From: Sequoia sempervirens
Taxonomy: Eukaryota; Streptophyta; Pinopsida; Cupressales; Cupressaceae
NCBI GenBank assembly: GCA_007258455.2
Contig: VDFB02270651.1
Location: 493,714,320 to 493,778,319, forward strand
DNA: 64,000 nt
Direction: 5' to 3'
Positions 11,405-22,321 of this stretch are shown piece after piece. Every line of letters begins with the position of its first letter. Positions within the stretch are counted from its first letter, which is position 1. The position numbers were made by a program, and so were the translations under genes. Under the pieces are notes generated by a model. It was not told the origin of the DNA. It ran no database searches and saw only the letters and a program-made list of their open reading frames with translations.

Positions 11405-12531
11405 TGTTGGCATATGGCTTTCTTGATGGCATGTGGCTTCTAGTGTTGTCATTTATGGCAACCTAAGTCATACTTTCAGTCCACATACCAAGATTTATCC
11501 ATACTGGCAAGATAAGTAAAGATCAGAGTTTTACCATTAAAAAATATGAAGAACAGGGTATCTAGTCAGTTAATCGATCTGTACGCCTCACCAGATCATC
11601 ATTTTGAGTTGTGGATCTCCGAGAAAGTTTTTTAAGAATCTATACTATCTTGTTGTTAAGTTTTGTGATATTTCATTTGATTAGTGTATGTGTTAGGAGA
11701 TCCGATTGGATGCTTTGGCACGATGTTTTTTTGTTTATTTGCTCATTGTGGCCGACCTAGTGAATGTCGCATGTCACAGATGTATAAGGAGTAATTGATT
11801 AATTATGTCTTGTGTTGGTTATTTTGTTTTGGGTCCTAGCTATGTCTTAGCAAACTTTGATGGGTGCGCATTAAATTTAATTTATGATTTGAGCCGACCA
11901 TTGAAGGATTTTTCATGTTTTGTTAAAGCCAACTTGAAGCAATGAAATTTTTGTTAGCGAATATATATATGAGATCAGTAATTCATTTTGTGTGTGAGAA
12001 GCAAGTTTGAAAGTGTGTGAATATGTGTGAAGAGCAGAACAAATGTGTATGTGAATATTAGAAGGGTGATTGAGTGATCTTTGCACAGTTTCAGTAAAGC
12101 AAAGTAGACCAGAGTAGAGCACAACAAGGAATAAATACATAATCAGTTAGAAGGGCTGAAGATCGTGTATTGAGCTTCATTGGAACTGAATCCAGGCATT
12201 TGGAGATGCTATCCTCTCAGTTCAATTTTTTTTGGTAATCACAAACATTTTGTAAGGAAGCGAGCCTTCCTTATTTTGAGCAGTGAGCTCTAGGCAGTGT
12301 GCCTGAATGCATGTGCATACTCTTTTATTCATACTTTTAATGACTCATATAAATTGTGGATTAACCTCTATTGTGGTTTTTCCCCTAACAGGGTTTCCAC
12401 ATAAAAATATTGGTGTTATGGTGCTTTGATTATCTTGTTCATGTGCTACAAATGGTTTAAGGTTTGGATTTAAAGTTTAAATTTGTTGAACACTGATTCA
12501 CCCCCCCTCTCAATGTTCCCTGAGTCCAACA
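11405..12531 (+). repeat. Element G: 3' LTR
   Basis: 1,127 bp from TGTTGGCATATGG to GAGTCCAACA, matching 5709-6931 at roughly 90% by eye. The target duplication TGGAG follows. Confidence 0.88.
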
Positions 12532-12785
12532 TGGAGATTTCAAATTGATGGAATATTCCAAAGAGATGCCATTTTTGAATGGAAATAGAAGAATTAGTAA
12601 ATCAAATAAATTAATTTATATGTGCAAGTTGCAAAAGCTAGAGGAATGGAGCATTAGTGTTAGGAGCTAATGAGGATTAATTAACTTAGATGGAAGTTAG
12701 TTTGATTTGACATTTTATTTAGATATTTAGATTTATTTAAATCAAATGAGAGGATAGTTGGGAGATTAGTAATTTAACTAAATAA
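12532..12785 (-). repeat. Element B: left (3') LTR, segment 2
   Basis: After the TGGAG duplication the sequence resumes the B LTR at ATTTCAAATTGATGG (compare 28577 onward) and runs to TAACTAAATAA, where the LINE was inserted. Confidence 0.85.
12775..12785. repeat. LINE: left target-site duplication
   Basis: TAACTAAATAA here recurs at 18637-18647. The uninterrupted right LTR of B has it once, near 28813. Confidence 0.85.
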
Positions 12786-12969
12786 TTTTTATTTTTTTTG
12801 ATGAATAAGCAACTATCTATATTAATTCAAATATAAAGATACATATTCACAAAAAAAGGGTGGGTGGTAGAAAGGCACACCCTAAGAGTCACATGGGAAA
12901 TGCCTAGAAAATTAATAGATTACGTGGGCTAAGCCCAAAAGTCCAAAAATAACAAAGATAAAAAGGCCA

Positions 12970-15900
12970 TTAAGCGGCCAGAGTAGTTCCAGCAGAGCCA
13001 GGAGGGTCACTGTCATCCAAAATTTTCCCCCATACATCAGCGGGGTCTAGAGTGACATCACGAGGAGGACCCCAACCATCATCAACATCTTTTTTCTCTT
13101 TATCTTCTTCCTCGTGGTGGGGCGAGATTGCAAACTCCATACGCAGGAATGCTTTACTAGTAACTAGCCACCTAGAGCCAGAAGCAGGAGGATCATTTGA
13201 GGGCCACCCAGAATCACCACTGCCACTCCTTGAAGCACCACCAGAAGGCCACCCCTGAGTAGCCTACGGCGGAGGAGAACAATTTCTTCGAGGAGTACGA
13301 GAATCTCGCCGAGGTGGGGGCTGGGAACGGGGACGCGTAGAGCCACTCTGCTGCTGGCCACTAGAGGGCGACCGACCATAGGTAGAGGTGGGTGAAGTGG
13401 GGACCCGAGAAATAGTACAAGGGGCATTACCCTAGTGGTCTAGGAGAACTTGAAGGTGAGCAACCTCAAGTGCAACTTTGTTAGCTTGCACTTGAACTTG
13501 TAAAAGCACATTAGAGAAAATCATAGTTTTAGCATATAAAGATACATGAATATCCATTTGAAAATGTGAAAAAATGCAAGCATTTTTGTCCTTCCAAATA
13601 TTAAAGAGAATTTCCACCCTGAAAGTGTACCAAAGTTGGGTGAATTTTGCAGGAATTCTAGGAGAATCTCCAAGCAACACCATATGCCAAGAGAAGGGTT
13701 CTGGATGAAAGGGCCAAAAAAAGTCATGAATCCAAGTCCAAAGCTGTTGAGCTCTGGGACAAACCCAAAAAAGATGCTTAAAATTCTTATCTTACCCACA
13801 AAAAAGGTAGCGAGGGTCCCAAAGTCCACAGGAAAGCCCTGGAAAAGAACACACTAGGAAAATTGGGCAAGCTTCGACTCAACACTTGCAGACCATGTGG
13901 CAATAGATCTTTTACACCAGACATGAACAAAAGATTGAAGAAACCACCTCTGGTTCAAACTCTGAATCATAGGAAAATGTGGTGAGAGCCACCTATAACC
14001 AAATCGAGGCTTGTAATTCCTGAAAGGGGTGTCTGGATACCACTTCCAGTCTTTCCACCAAGGTTTGGTCCCATGAATTCCAACCTTATGAAGCATTTTA
14101 GTAGGAATGTCATTCACCAAACTATCATAAGTAGCACGGTCCTAATTATGAAGCCTGTACTGGGCATGAAAAACATCCCATGACATGATACGCATGGTGG
14201 GTCTGGAAAAAATATGTTGCAAGGTCTGGATACGCTTCTTGTGAAATCTGAGTGCCTTAAGCCATGGCGACTTAGCCAGCAGTTGATTGTTGCTAGCAAA
14301 AAGAGGCGACCACCAAACATTGTGCTGGTTGAGAGAAAGCCCATCTCAAAAACCAAAGCCAACCCAATGAAGCCAAGGTTTGACAACTTCCCAGGCCCAC
14401 TAGATGCTTTTGGCCACAAAAGTCCCAACAATCTAGACTGGTTCATTCATGACCATAATGGTTTGAAAGCTAATCCCTTTCTAGGTAGGTCTATGAACAT
14501 GGAAGCTAGATTGAATACTATGTCTGAGAAGAATTTTTCAAGCCTCGTCCCCAGTAAGGGCATGAATAATCCATTTAACACACAGAGTAGTCCCTTGCCA
14601 TTGAGTAGAAAGTAACCCGAGGCCTCCTGAATCTCTAGGAAGACAACAAAATTCCCAAACCACATGATGAAACCTTCTGTGAGTTTCAGAGGAGGCCCAG
14701 AGAAAATCATGAAGCAACTTTTCAAGCTTGCCATAGACAGCTTTGGAGGGGGCCCAACAAGAAGAATAATAAACATGGGTGGCCACTAGGATTTTGGAAC
14801 ACACCTGGAATTTTCCTGCTAAAGAGAGGGGCTTAGTAACCCAATAGGTAAGCTTCTACTCAACGCTAGAGAGAACGGCTTGTCAAAGCTCAGCTAGAGA
14901 CCTGAAAGGCAAAGGGAATGCCCAGAAATTGAAAAACTTCACCAGGCCCAATCCACTTCCAACCATACTGCTACAGCCACTGTGGCGAGGGCAAGATAGA
15001 TTGTCGGTAACACAAAGCTTTATGCCACTGGATAGTAGAGTTAGAGGCAAGATAGAAGGTATTAAGGAACTTAAGAGCTGCCGCAATGGAATCTTCATCC
15101 TCTAGAAGGGTGAGGAATGAGTCATCAGCGAGATGGCCATTAACAAGCTAAGCCTGAGAGTTGGGCAGAGAAATGCCCTTGACACACTGCTGGGAAACCG
15201 CATTGGCCAAAAGATAACCAAAACCCTCAGCAGCAAGCACATATATAGAGGGGCCTAGCGGGCACCCTTTCCTAATGGAACGAAAGAGTCCAAAGGCATA
15301 TGATTGATGACCATTGATGGTGATACAAGCTGAGGCATCCACAAAGAGCATTCGAACAGATTGAATGAAATTGGGCCCAAAACCCAAGGCTTGCAGCATA
15401 GCAAGAATAAACGACCATTCAATATGATCATAAGCCTTAGAAAACTCAATCTTAATGAACATGACTTTCTGGTTTGAGCGCCTGGCCCATTCCATGCCTT
15501 CTCAAACAACAATGATATTATCCAAAATAAATCAAGATTTGATGAACCCAGTTTATTTTGGGCGCAAGATCTAAGGTAGAAGATGGCAGATTTTAAGAGC
15601 CAGAGCCTTGGCGATGATCTTGTAGGAGACATTAAGAAGCGTGATAGGTCTCCAATTACAGATGTCTTTTGGGTCACCTGATTTAGGTATGAATTTTATG
15701 TTACCTTGATTGATTAAGTTACCCAGGGAATTAGAGTGAAAATCTTCTAAGTAAACATGATGCAGATCATGCCCAATATCGTCCCACATGGCTTTGTAGA
15801 ATTCACAAGGGAATCCATCAATTCCTAGGGGTTTTTCATCAGTCATGGAGAAAATAGCCTCTTTGAGATCATCAACTGATAAAAGTTGATCACAAAAAAA

Positions 15901-17259
15901 ATTTTGAGCTGAAGAAAGCTTATTTGGTACAATAGCAAGGCAATCCTGAAGGGCTTGCTATCGCACAAGCGTGACTTCCTGTGTAGTGAAAACTTTCTCA
16001 TAATGACACACAAAGGCCTGGAGAATGCCAGGTAGCTCAGAGAGCACCTAGCACCATCTTTTATTTTTTTAATGCCCGGGGATGAGTGCCTGGCATGTAG
16101 AGCCAAGAAAAAATCTTTGGAGGCATGATCACCAACTTTTAGCTAGTGCAACCAGGCTTTGATTTGCGCTCCTTGAGCAACATAGTTGTCAACAATTTGT
16201 TTCTTGTGCCTTAGCTCTGCCATCTTAACTTGTAAGGAAGGAGAAAATGGGTTGGTTGCCAAAGCCTTGGAGACAACACAAAGGTCAGCGGCGGTAGCCT
16301 CATAAGACCACCGGTGAAAAATAGCCAGCTGGCACCCATAAATGTGCAAAAATATAGCCATGTGGATGATAGCCTCATTCCACCAAGAAATCCAACCTCT
16401 ATGATGAGCTGGCCTGCACTCCAAATTCCAAACTCTACAAATGTGGGCTAGGGTAGGCTTGTGGTAGAGTAAAGACGTGTTTAAAAAAAATTGAGTTTTA
16501 CACGTACTACGTTGTCGAGTCTCTCATTCAATGCAAAAGGAAATGGGGAAATGATCTGACAAAGTCACATCCACTAACGGCTTAACCGGGAGGGAAGAGC
16601 TGTCAAATGAGAAAAAAGATTGCGCCGAGATCATGGCATGATCAAGGCGCTTAAATATTCTATCAAAAACAGCTCGGTAATTGCAGCAAGTGTGCCAGAG
16701 AGAATGAGAATAGCGATGACCAATATTGGGATCAAAAAGCCCCAATTTATTGTGCATGTAAAACCACGCCTCCCTTTCCCTAGTTGTCCATCTGAATGGC
16801 AAAGTGTCATCTTTTTTAGATGTCATTTCTACCATATTGAAGTCCCACAGAGTAACCAGGTAGCAACTGGTAAAGAATCAACAATCCAACGCCAGAGCAA
16901 AGAGCGTTCTACAACATCATTAGAAGCATAGACATTAATAATCCCAAAGGAATGATTATCAGTGTTGAGAAGGATCCAGACGAGCCGATGAGTAGGATTA
17001 GACTCGTGGTCGACCACAAAGGAGTGCCACCATGGGGCCAAAAGGATGACAACTCTGCCACACCTAGCATCATGGGTAGTACAAAACATTTTATTGGCTG
17101 GCCAAATAGAACGACTAGCCGTGGCAGTAGAAAACCATAAATTTTAACTTCTTGAAGACAAAGCACTTCAACACCAGAGTACTTACACAAGGTATTCCTG
17201 ACAAAATACTTTCTGGAGAGGTTTGTCAGACCTCGAACATTCCATGAAAGGAACTTCAT
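12970..17259 (-). pseudogene. LINE ORF2: endonuclease / reverse transcriptase / zf-RVT polyprotein
   Basis: ORF2 starts MKFLSWNVRGL, the AP-endonuclease opening. It continues through LCLQEVK, FGIINVYAS and, near 16540, LSDHFPI of the endonuclease core. RT spans about 15850-14880: EKPLGIDGFPCEFYK, NWRPITLLNVSYKIIAK, MFIKIEFSKAYD, IRKGCPLGPSIYVLAAE, then HLADDSFL with the two catalytic Asp. The C-terminal part has WKDWKWYPDTP and the zf-RVT-like HLFWVCPRAQQLW near 13780. A Pro/Ser/Arg-rich tail ends at the stop at 12970. Frameshifts are frequent. In plant LINEs this protein nicks the target and primes cDNA synthesis from it. Confidence 0.85.
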
Positions 17260-18577
17260 GAGTGAAAATCCTCCATATTTTCAAAACCCGATTCCTCTTC
17301 ATTCAGATAAGAGAAACGATTCTGTAAAAATTCTACCGGAATTGATCCAATCTGAATGGAAGGGGAGGACATCCTCCATTTTTGATGAACATATTCCCTT
17401 TCTTCCTTAGGAGGGGAAGGGCTACAAGAATTCCTATGAGCTCCTATCACAGGAGAAGCCACATTCGGCTGTGTTAACATGATAGCAACCAGCCGAGGCG
17501 TAGCCTTTGGCCTAGGCTACTACAAAACATAATCAACTCCAACTAGAGCTTCTTTCCCCTTCACAGAAGGGTTTGAAACATCTTTCACTGGCTTAGAGGT
17601 CACAGGACCCGACCCAAAACTAGTGGACTTATTCTTTTGGTTCATGACTATAGTCCATTTCGCATCAGGTTTGGCAGCAGATGCAGCCACCGAATAGAGC
17701 TTTTAAGCATTTCATGGTGGAGAAGGTGTATGAGGCACTGCTAAAGGGCAGTTCTTTATCTTGTGGTCCGCAGACTGACATCTATAGCACGTGTTGGGTA
17801 GATTAAAATAGGTGACCTTCTGGGTGTGGCAAAAAGCTCCAATTTGAATATCAATGGAGTCTTTTAAATATTTGGAAAGGTCAACTTCCACACAAACCCT
17901 CTTTTGGGGGTGGGCCTAAAAGAACCTATTTGGATCAATGCAAATAACCCTCCCCAGTGAGGAGGCTATACTATTCAAAAAAGGCACACAAGGAAAAGGT
18001 AGACCAAGAAATTCAATCCAGACTGGGACCCGCAACTTGGTGTTGTTCGAGACAACAAATTCACGAGTCCAAGCTTGAAAAACTAATAGAGGGACCGGAC
18101 ATACCAGGGCCCATGGCTTAAGATGGCCTGCACATGATTGACCTCCACAAAGCGGAACAAAAAGAAACCCTTGGTTAAGTTTTGGACCATATCAAGGCGG
18201 ACCCCATGAGGGACCCAAGCCTTGTTAACCCAATCTTTAAGCACACTTTTAGGGGGAGTTCTCCCAACAAAATACCCAACAAGGGTGTATTGCTCAAGCC
18301 ATTGACAAGAAGTATCAAAATCTGGTAAATGAAAAACCACATCAGCTTGTGAATCAGAGCACTTACCTTGTGAAAGAATTTCAGAACAAATTTTTGGGGA
18401 TGTTTGTTCAGAGGAGGAGCCATTGATTATTGCCATCGAACCACTAACACCAACAAGAATTGTTGGGTTAGAGACGGTTGAAGGCATATTGAAACAAGAA
18501 ACCACAGTAAATGCGGCCGTACAGTTTTCTTGCGCAGGATGCGTAGTATGATGCAAAAGGGTGATCGCAGAAAACAC
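17256..18577 (-). pseudogene. LINE ORF1: DUF4283-like RNA-binding protein with CCHC knuckle
   Basis: After an N-terminal leader, LVGYFVGRTPPKSVLKDWV, GFFLFRFVEVNHVQAIL and HGPW make up the DUF4283 domain typical of plant L1 ORF1. A one-base frameshift near 18088 leads to VFQAWTREFVV and WIEFLGLPF. A knuckle CYRCQSADHKIKNC (CX2CX4HX4C) lies at 17748-17789. The Ser/Pro-rich C-terminus ends FENMEDFHS. Its stop overlaps the ORF2 start in ATGA (17256-17259). The protein would bind LINE RNA in the ribonucleoprotein. Confidence 0.8.
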
Positions 18578-18636
18578 AAAACTCTAGTAGAGCTCATACA
18601 CCTTCTTGTCGCCTCCTCAATTCCTCTAAAGAATTC

Positions 18637-18944
18637 TAACTAAATAAATTTGATTTATTCAATTAAATGAAGAATATTAGATTTAATCAAATAAAGTTGA
18701 TTTATTTAATTAAAAGAGATTACTTTAGGATTTAATTAAATAAAATGATTTATTTAATTAAAAGAAGAATATTAGATTTAATCAAATAAGGTTGCTTTAT
18801 TTAATTAAAAGATGAATTTTGATGAATTAATTAAATAAGGATTATTCAATTAATTGGTTAGTAAAGAAGTGATTAACGAAGAATTGGTGTTAGTGAATCA
18901 GAATTGAGTACACCATATCAATCAGGATATTTTACATGTCTATA
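18637..18944 (-). repeat. Element B: left (3') LTR, segment 3
   Basis: After the duplicated TAACTAAATAA the B LTR continues with AAT/TTAA-rich repeats (TTTATTTAATTAAAAG units) to CATGTCTATA, matching 28813-29168. The right LTR has one additional repeat unit. The LTR's first bases (minus strand) are TATAGAC here and TGTAGAC in the right copy. Confidence 0.85.
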
Positions 18945-18959
18945 TTTTTCCCCTCTTTG
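18945..18959 (-). other. Element B: polypurine tract
   Basis: On the minus strand CAAAGAGGGGAAAAA directly precedes the left LTR. This fixes the element's orientation as minus. Confidence 0.8.
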
Positions 18960-21900
18960 AAGCAATGTACTTGCTGTGTTGGTTTAAAAAATAACATTGT
19001 CAAGATCGAAAGTTCAAAAAATTTATGATTTTTTTAGATGCCCTAGAGGAAAGAAGTATACTGGTACACTGCCCCCTCGAGAGATCAAGCGAAAAGTTCA
19101 ATTTGAGGGTTGATCTCGCAACAAAGAGGTTCAATATGGATGTATGGATGGTTATGATGATGATACAAATGAGATGGATTAAGATGCTTAGAATAACCAA
19201 TCTATATTATGCAATGATGAGAATGCAATGCATGTGAGATGACCAGTGTTTCCTATTATAAATGATATGCAGTATGTTGATGGTTTGTGGATGCAGGATA
19301 GATGCATTGGTGATATTCTAATTAACTGGACATCATGGTACCATGTTAGTGTGAAGAGAAGAAAGAAGAAATAGAGATGATGAAAAGAGGATCCAACAAG
19401 TCCATGATTTGCGAGACTTTATTAGAGATGAGGATGAGAGATGGATGATGATGTATTGCTTATTAGAGATTGGGATTTTAAAATGGCTTACTTACCTTAT
19501 GTTTGATAACACACATAGATATGAGGCATCAAGGTATAAATAACCAGGATGGTGTTGTATCTAGTGAGATGGAATTTGAATTGACAAATAGATAAGAGTA
19601 TCCCTGTTCACACCTAACATATGAAACCTTATTTAAAATGTAGTTCAAATATTTCAAACATCTCAGATCAAAACATAGAAAGTCAAGCCTTCCTATGTGG
19701 TCAACAAGACACCTAAAACACCCTCCCTACAAACCAAACAAAGCACACATGACCCAGGTTATATTACAAGAATATCCCACAAGCACAACAAATAAAAAGA
19801 TAATGATCAATGCCCCATTGCTTTCTCTCTAAATCATTTTGATTAGACATCATTGAGATGTCATTGGAATGAGCGCAATGAGATAAATCAAAAGAAAAGA
19901 TCAAGTATACAAACAAGAAAATGTTCTTCATACCTACAGCGAAAGGGATTTGTTTTGAGGATAATAATCCGAAGTGATTGCCGAAGATAATTCCAATTGT
20001 AGGAAGGATGCATCCTAAGAAATGCTAGTGGATGGTGGCAAGTTGATAGGTTGTTTAAAAGGCTATTGATATAAGGTTGATTGACATGTTTGAGAATGAT
20101 CAAGAGTTTGATTTTGCATTTAAAATTTTGTTGTTTCAATTTTGATTTTGCGTTTGAAGTTTGCTTTTGCTAATTGTTGTGGCTATTTTCTATTTGAATT
20201 GCCAAAGGGTGAGTGTGACGATTTGTTTATTATGGATGAGATTATTATAGGTGAAAGCAAAATGGGATGAATGGATTTTTTCAAATATTTGGATGTTTTT
20301 GATGTTTTGAAAAGTTTTGAGGCTGTTTTTGGGTTTTTTTTTCAGATGTTTTACAAATTTTTTGATTTTCAAAATTTCCAATGTTTTTGTGTTTTATGAG
20401 ATTTATGAATGTTTTAAGATTTTGTGTTTTTTGTGTTTTTATGAATGTTTTTGGATTTTCTATCTTGGGGGCTCATCAATGATGGCCTTGCCTACATTTA
20501 AGGTCAGAGACGATGTAGTTTGAATAGAACATTTTTTATTTTTTCTAACTTTTTGACCTGTTTTTGGATTTTGATATTCAATTTGAATGTTTTTGGATTT
20601 TCTAATTTTGACGATTTGGATATGGATATGTGTGATAATATCAGTGATCTATTTTGGGATTCTATTGAAATCCAAGCTAGGGTTGATTGATTTGATTGAT
20701 AGATTGATGATGATAACATTGTTGAGGATACACAACAATGCAAGGATAGTGTTAAACAACACAAGGATTAGGATGGATATCCCAAGATGATGAGGGATTG
20801 ATTGGATTCGATTGATGGATTGATGATGATAGCATTGTTGAGGATACACAACAATGCAAGGATAGTGTTAAGCAACACAAGGACTAGGAAGGATATCCAA
20901 AGATTCAATGATGGATTGATTGATCAAGATTTTGAAGCTTGATTTTGGAACAAAATTGTTTTGGATGATTTGATGTGATGTTGAAGCACACATTAGATGC
21001 AATTGATATTGATTGTTTGGATCAATGCTTGATTAAAGATAAAACTTGATAAGGAACATCTTCTTGTGAAAATATGCCATGGGCTAGTGATTCGGATTTT
21101 GGCTCATAAATGCTTGACCAATTTGATTTCATGTTTTCCAATATTTGGCTCACCACATAAGTTGGAAGATATAGACCAAGATTTATTCCCAAAGCAAGAT
21201 GTAAATATCTTCCCCCAGTGTCTAGCAATGTATGGAATGCCCTGGGTGGATGCTTGGATAGGTGTATGGATGGATGGATATGGATTATTTTGCAATAAGA
21301 TAAGGTGTTCAAATAAAGAATGCTCTTTTAGATAATGCTTCATGGTTTAGATAATGTTGGGTAGGATAGGATTAATGAAAATGACCCATGTCAAGATGTT
21401 TACCATAAGCAAGCATAAAGTGTGCACCAAACTTTTATCGAGATCAAGATAATGTGGATGACGAATGTAAATGGATGAAAATGGATTGGATAAATGGTTC
21501 ATGGATGCATGGATTTATTATGGATGAGATGGATAAAATGCTGGATTTTTGATGGATGAGATAAGATGCTTTCACCTAAAATAGCACATATAGATGCTTG
21601 ATTCTACACATGATGCCTATTTTCTAGGTTTTCATCATGGTACCTTCCCAAAGTGCCTCCCATGCAGTTTTCACTAGAGGACGATTTTTATCTTTACTAT
21701 TCTCATGATTTTTTTATTTTTTTAATTTTTTTAATTTTTGAAAAATTTATGCTCATGTTAAACCACCTGGTAGTGTCGATGTAGATGCTTATGTCATGAT
21801 GTTCCATCAATATCCTTCTTGAAGAAGTTTCTTTTCTAAGATACGTGTACTTGAATGCAACTTTTGAGATTCTTGATCTACTTTGTTGATACTGGAGTTA

Positions 21901-22321
21901 ACTCTGTCTTTGTGCTCACATCACAATAGGATGCCTTTTGAATCCTTATGATGAAGGGTGGCTACCAATACATGGTCAATTTGAGAATTGGATATTGTGT
22001 GTGGAGGCATGTATGGAGTGTGTTTAGGAATAAAAGATGGATTGGTTGATAGTTTGGAACCTTTGATTCTCCAAACTTGGGAAGATGAGCAATAATGGGT
22101 GGATACAAAAGTGTGGATGGAATTAGGACCAAGTGCTTGATATACTTTGTACATTGCTTGAGAGGCCTATTTTTTCCTTTGTGGACATCTTTGATGGATA
22201 CTTTTCCCTTTTTTATTTTTCCCCATAGTTTCTTTGACTAATGGAACTTTTGATAGGGATAATCTTTCTTTGTATTCTTTGGTATCCATGTGTATTTGAT
22301 TTATTCATTATGCTGCTCAAC
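18960..22321 (-). other. Element B: internal 3' region without recognisable genes
   Basis: Three kilobases between the gag-like remnant and the purine tract contain no protease, RT, RNase H or integrase motif on either strand. A local direct duplication of about 105 bp with a 117-bp period (near 20680-20905, marked by AACATTGTTGAGG and AGCATTGTTGAGG) is visible. Short ORFs here are Phe/Ile/Lys-rich and look like chance. Confidence 0.55.

Larger units (their letters stand above)
5709..12531 (+). mobile_element. Non-autonomous LTR retrotransposon G (copia-like ends), plus strand
   Basis: The element has paired LTRs (TGTTGG...CCAACA), an initiator-Met tRNA primer site, a purine tract and a 5-bp target duplication. 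It lies inside the left LTR of B, and the site is empty in B's right LTR. Inside are a zinc-knuckle gag-like remnant and two unrecognised ORF remnants, but no protease, integrase or RT motif. The two LTRs differ at about one base in ten over the first 250 bases, so the insertion is old. TGTTGG ends and this PBS are common in Ty1/copia elements, but with no pol the superfamily is only inferred. Confidence 0.85.
12786..18636 (-). mobile_element. L1-type LINE (non-LTR retrotransposon), near full length, minus strand
   Basis: 5,851 bp bounded by an 11-bp direct duplication. A T-rich tract at the left end (12786-12800) is the poly(A) tail seen from the plus strand. From right to left it has a short 5' leader (59 bp), ORF1 with a DUF4283-like domain and zinc knuckle, then ORF2 with endonuclease, RT and zinc-binding C-terminal region. 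Several frameshifts and stops disable it. Both ends appear present, so this was a complete insertion that later decayed. Confidence 0.9.

Noticed and set aside
14214..14615. Plus-strand ORF of 133 codons
   Set aside because: It is antisense to LINE ORF2, whose RT and zinc-region motifs are clear on the minus strand.
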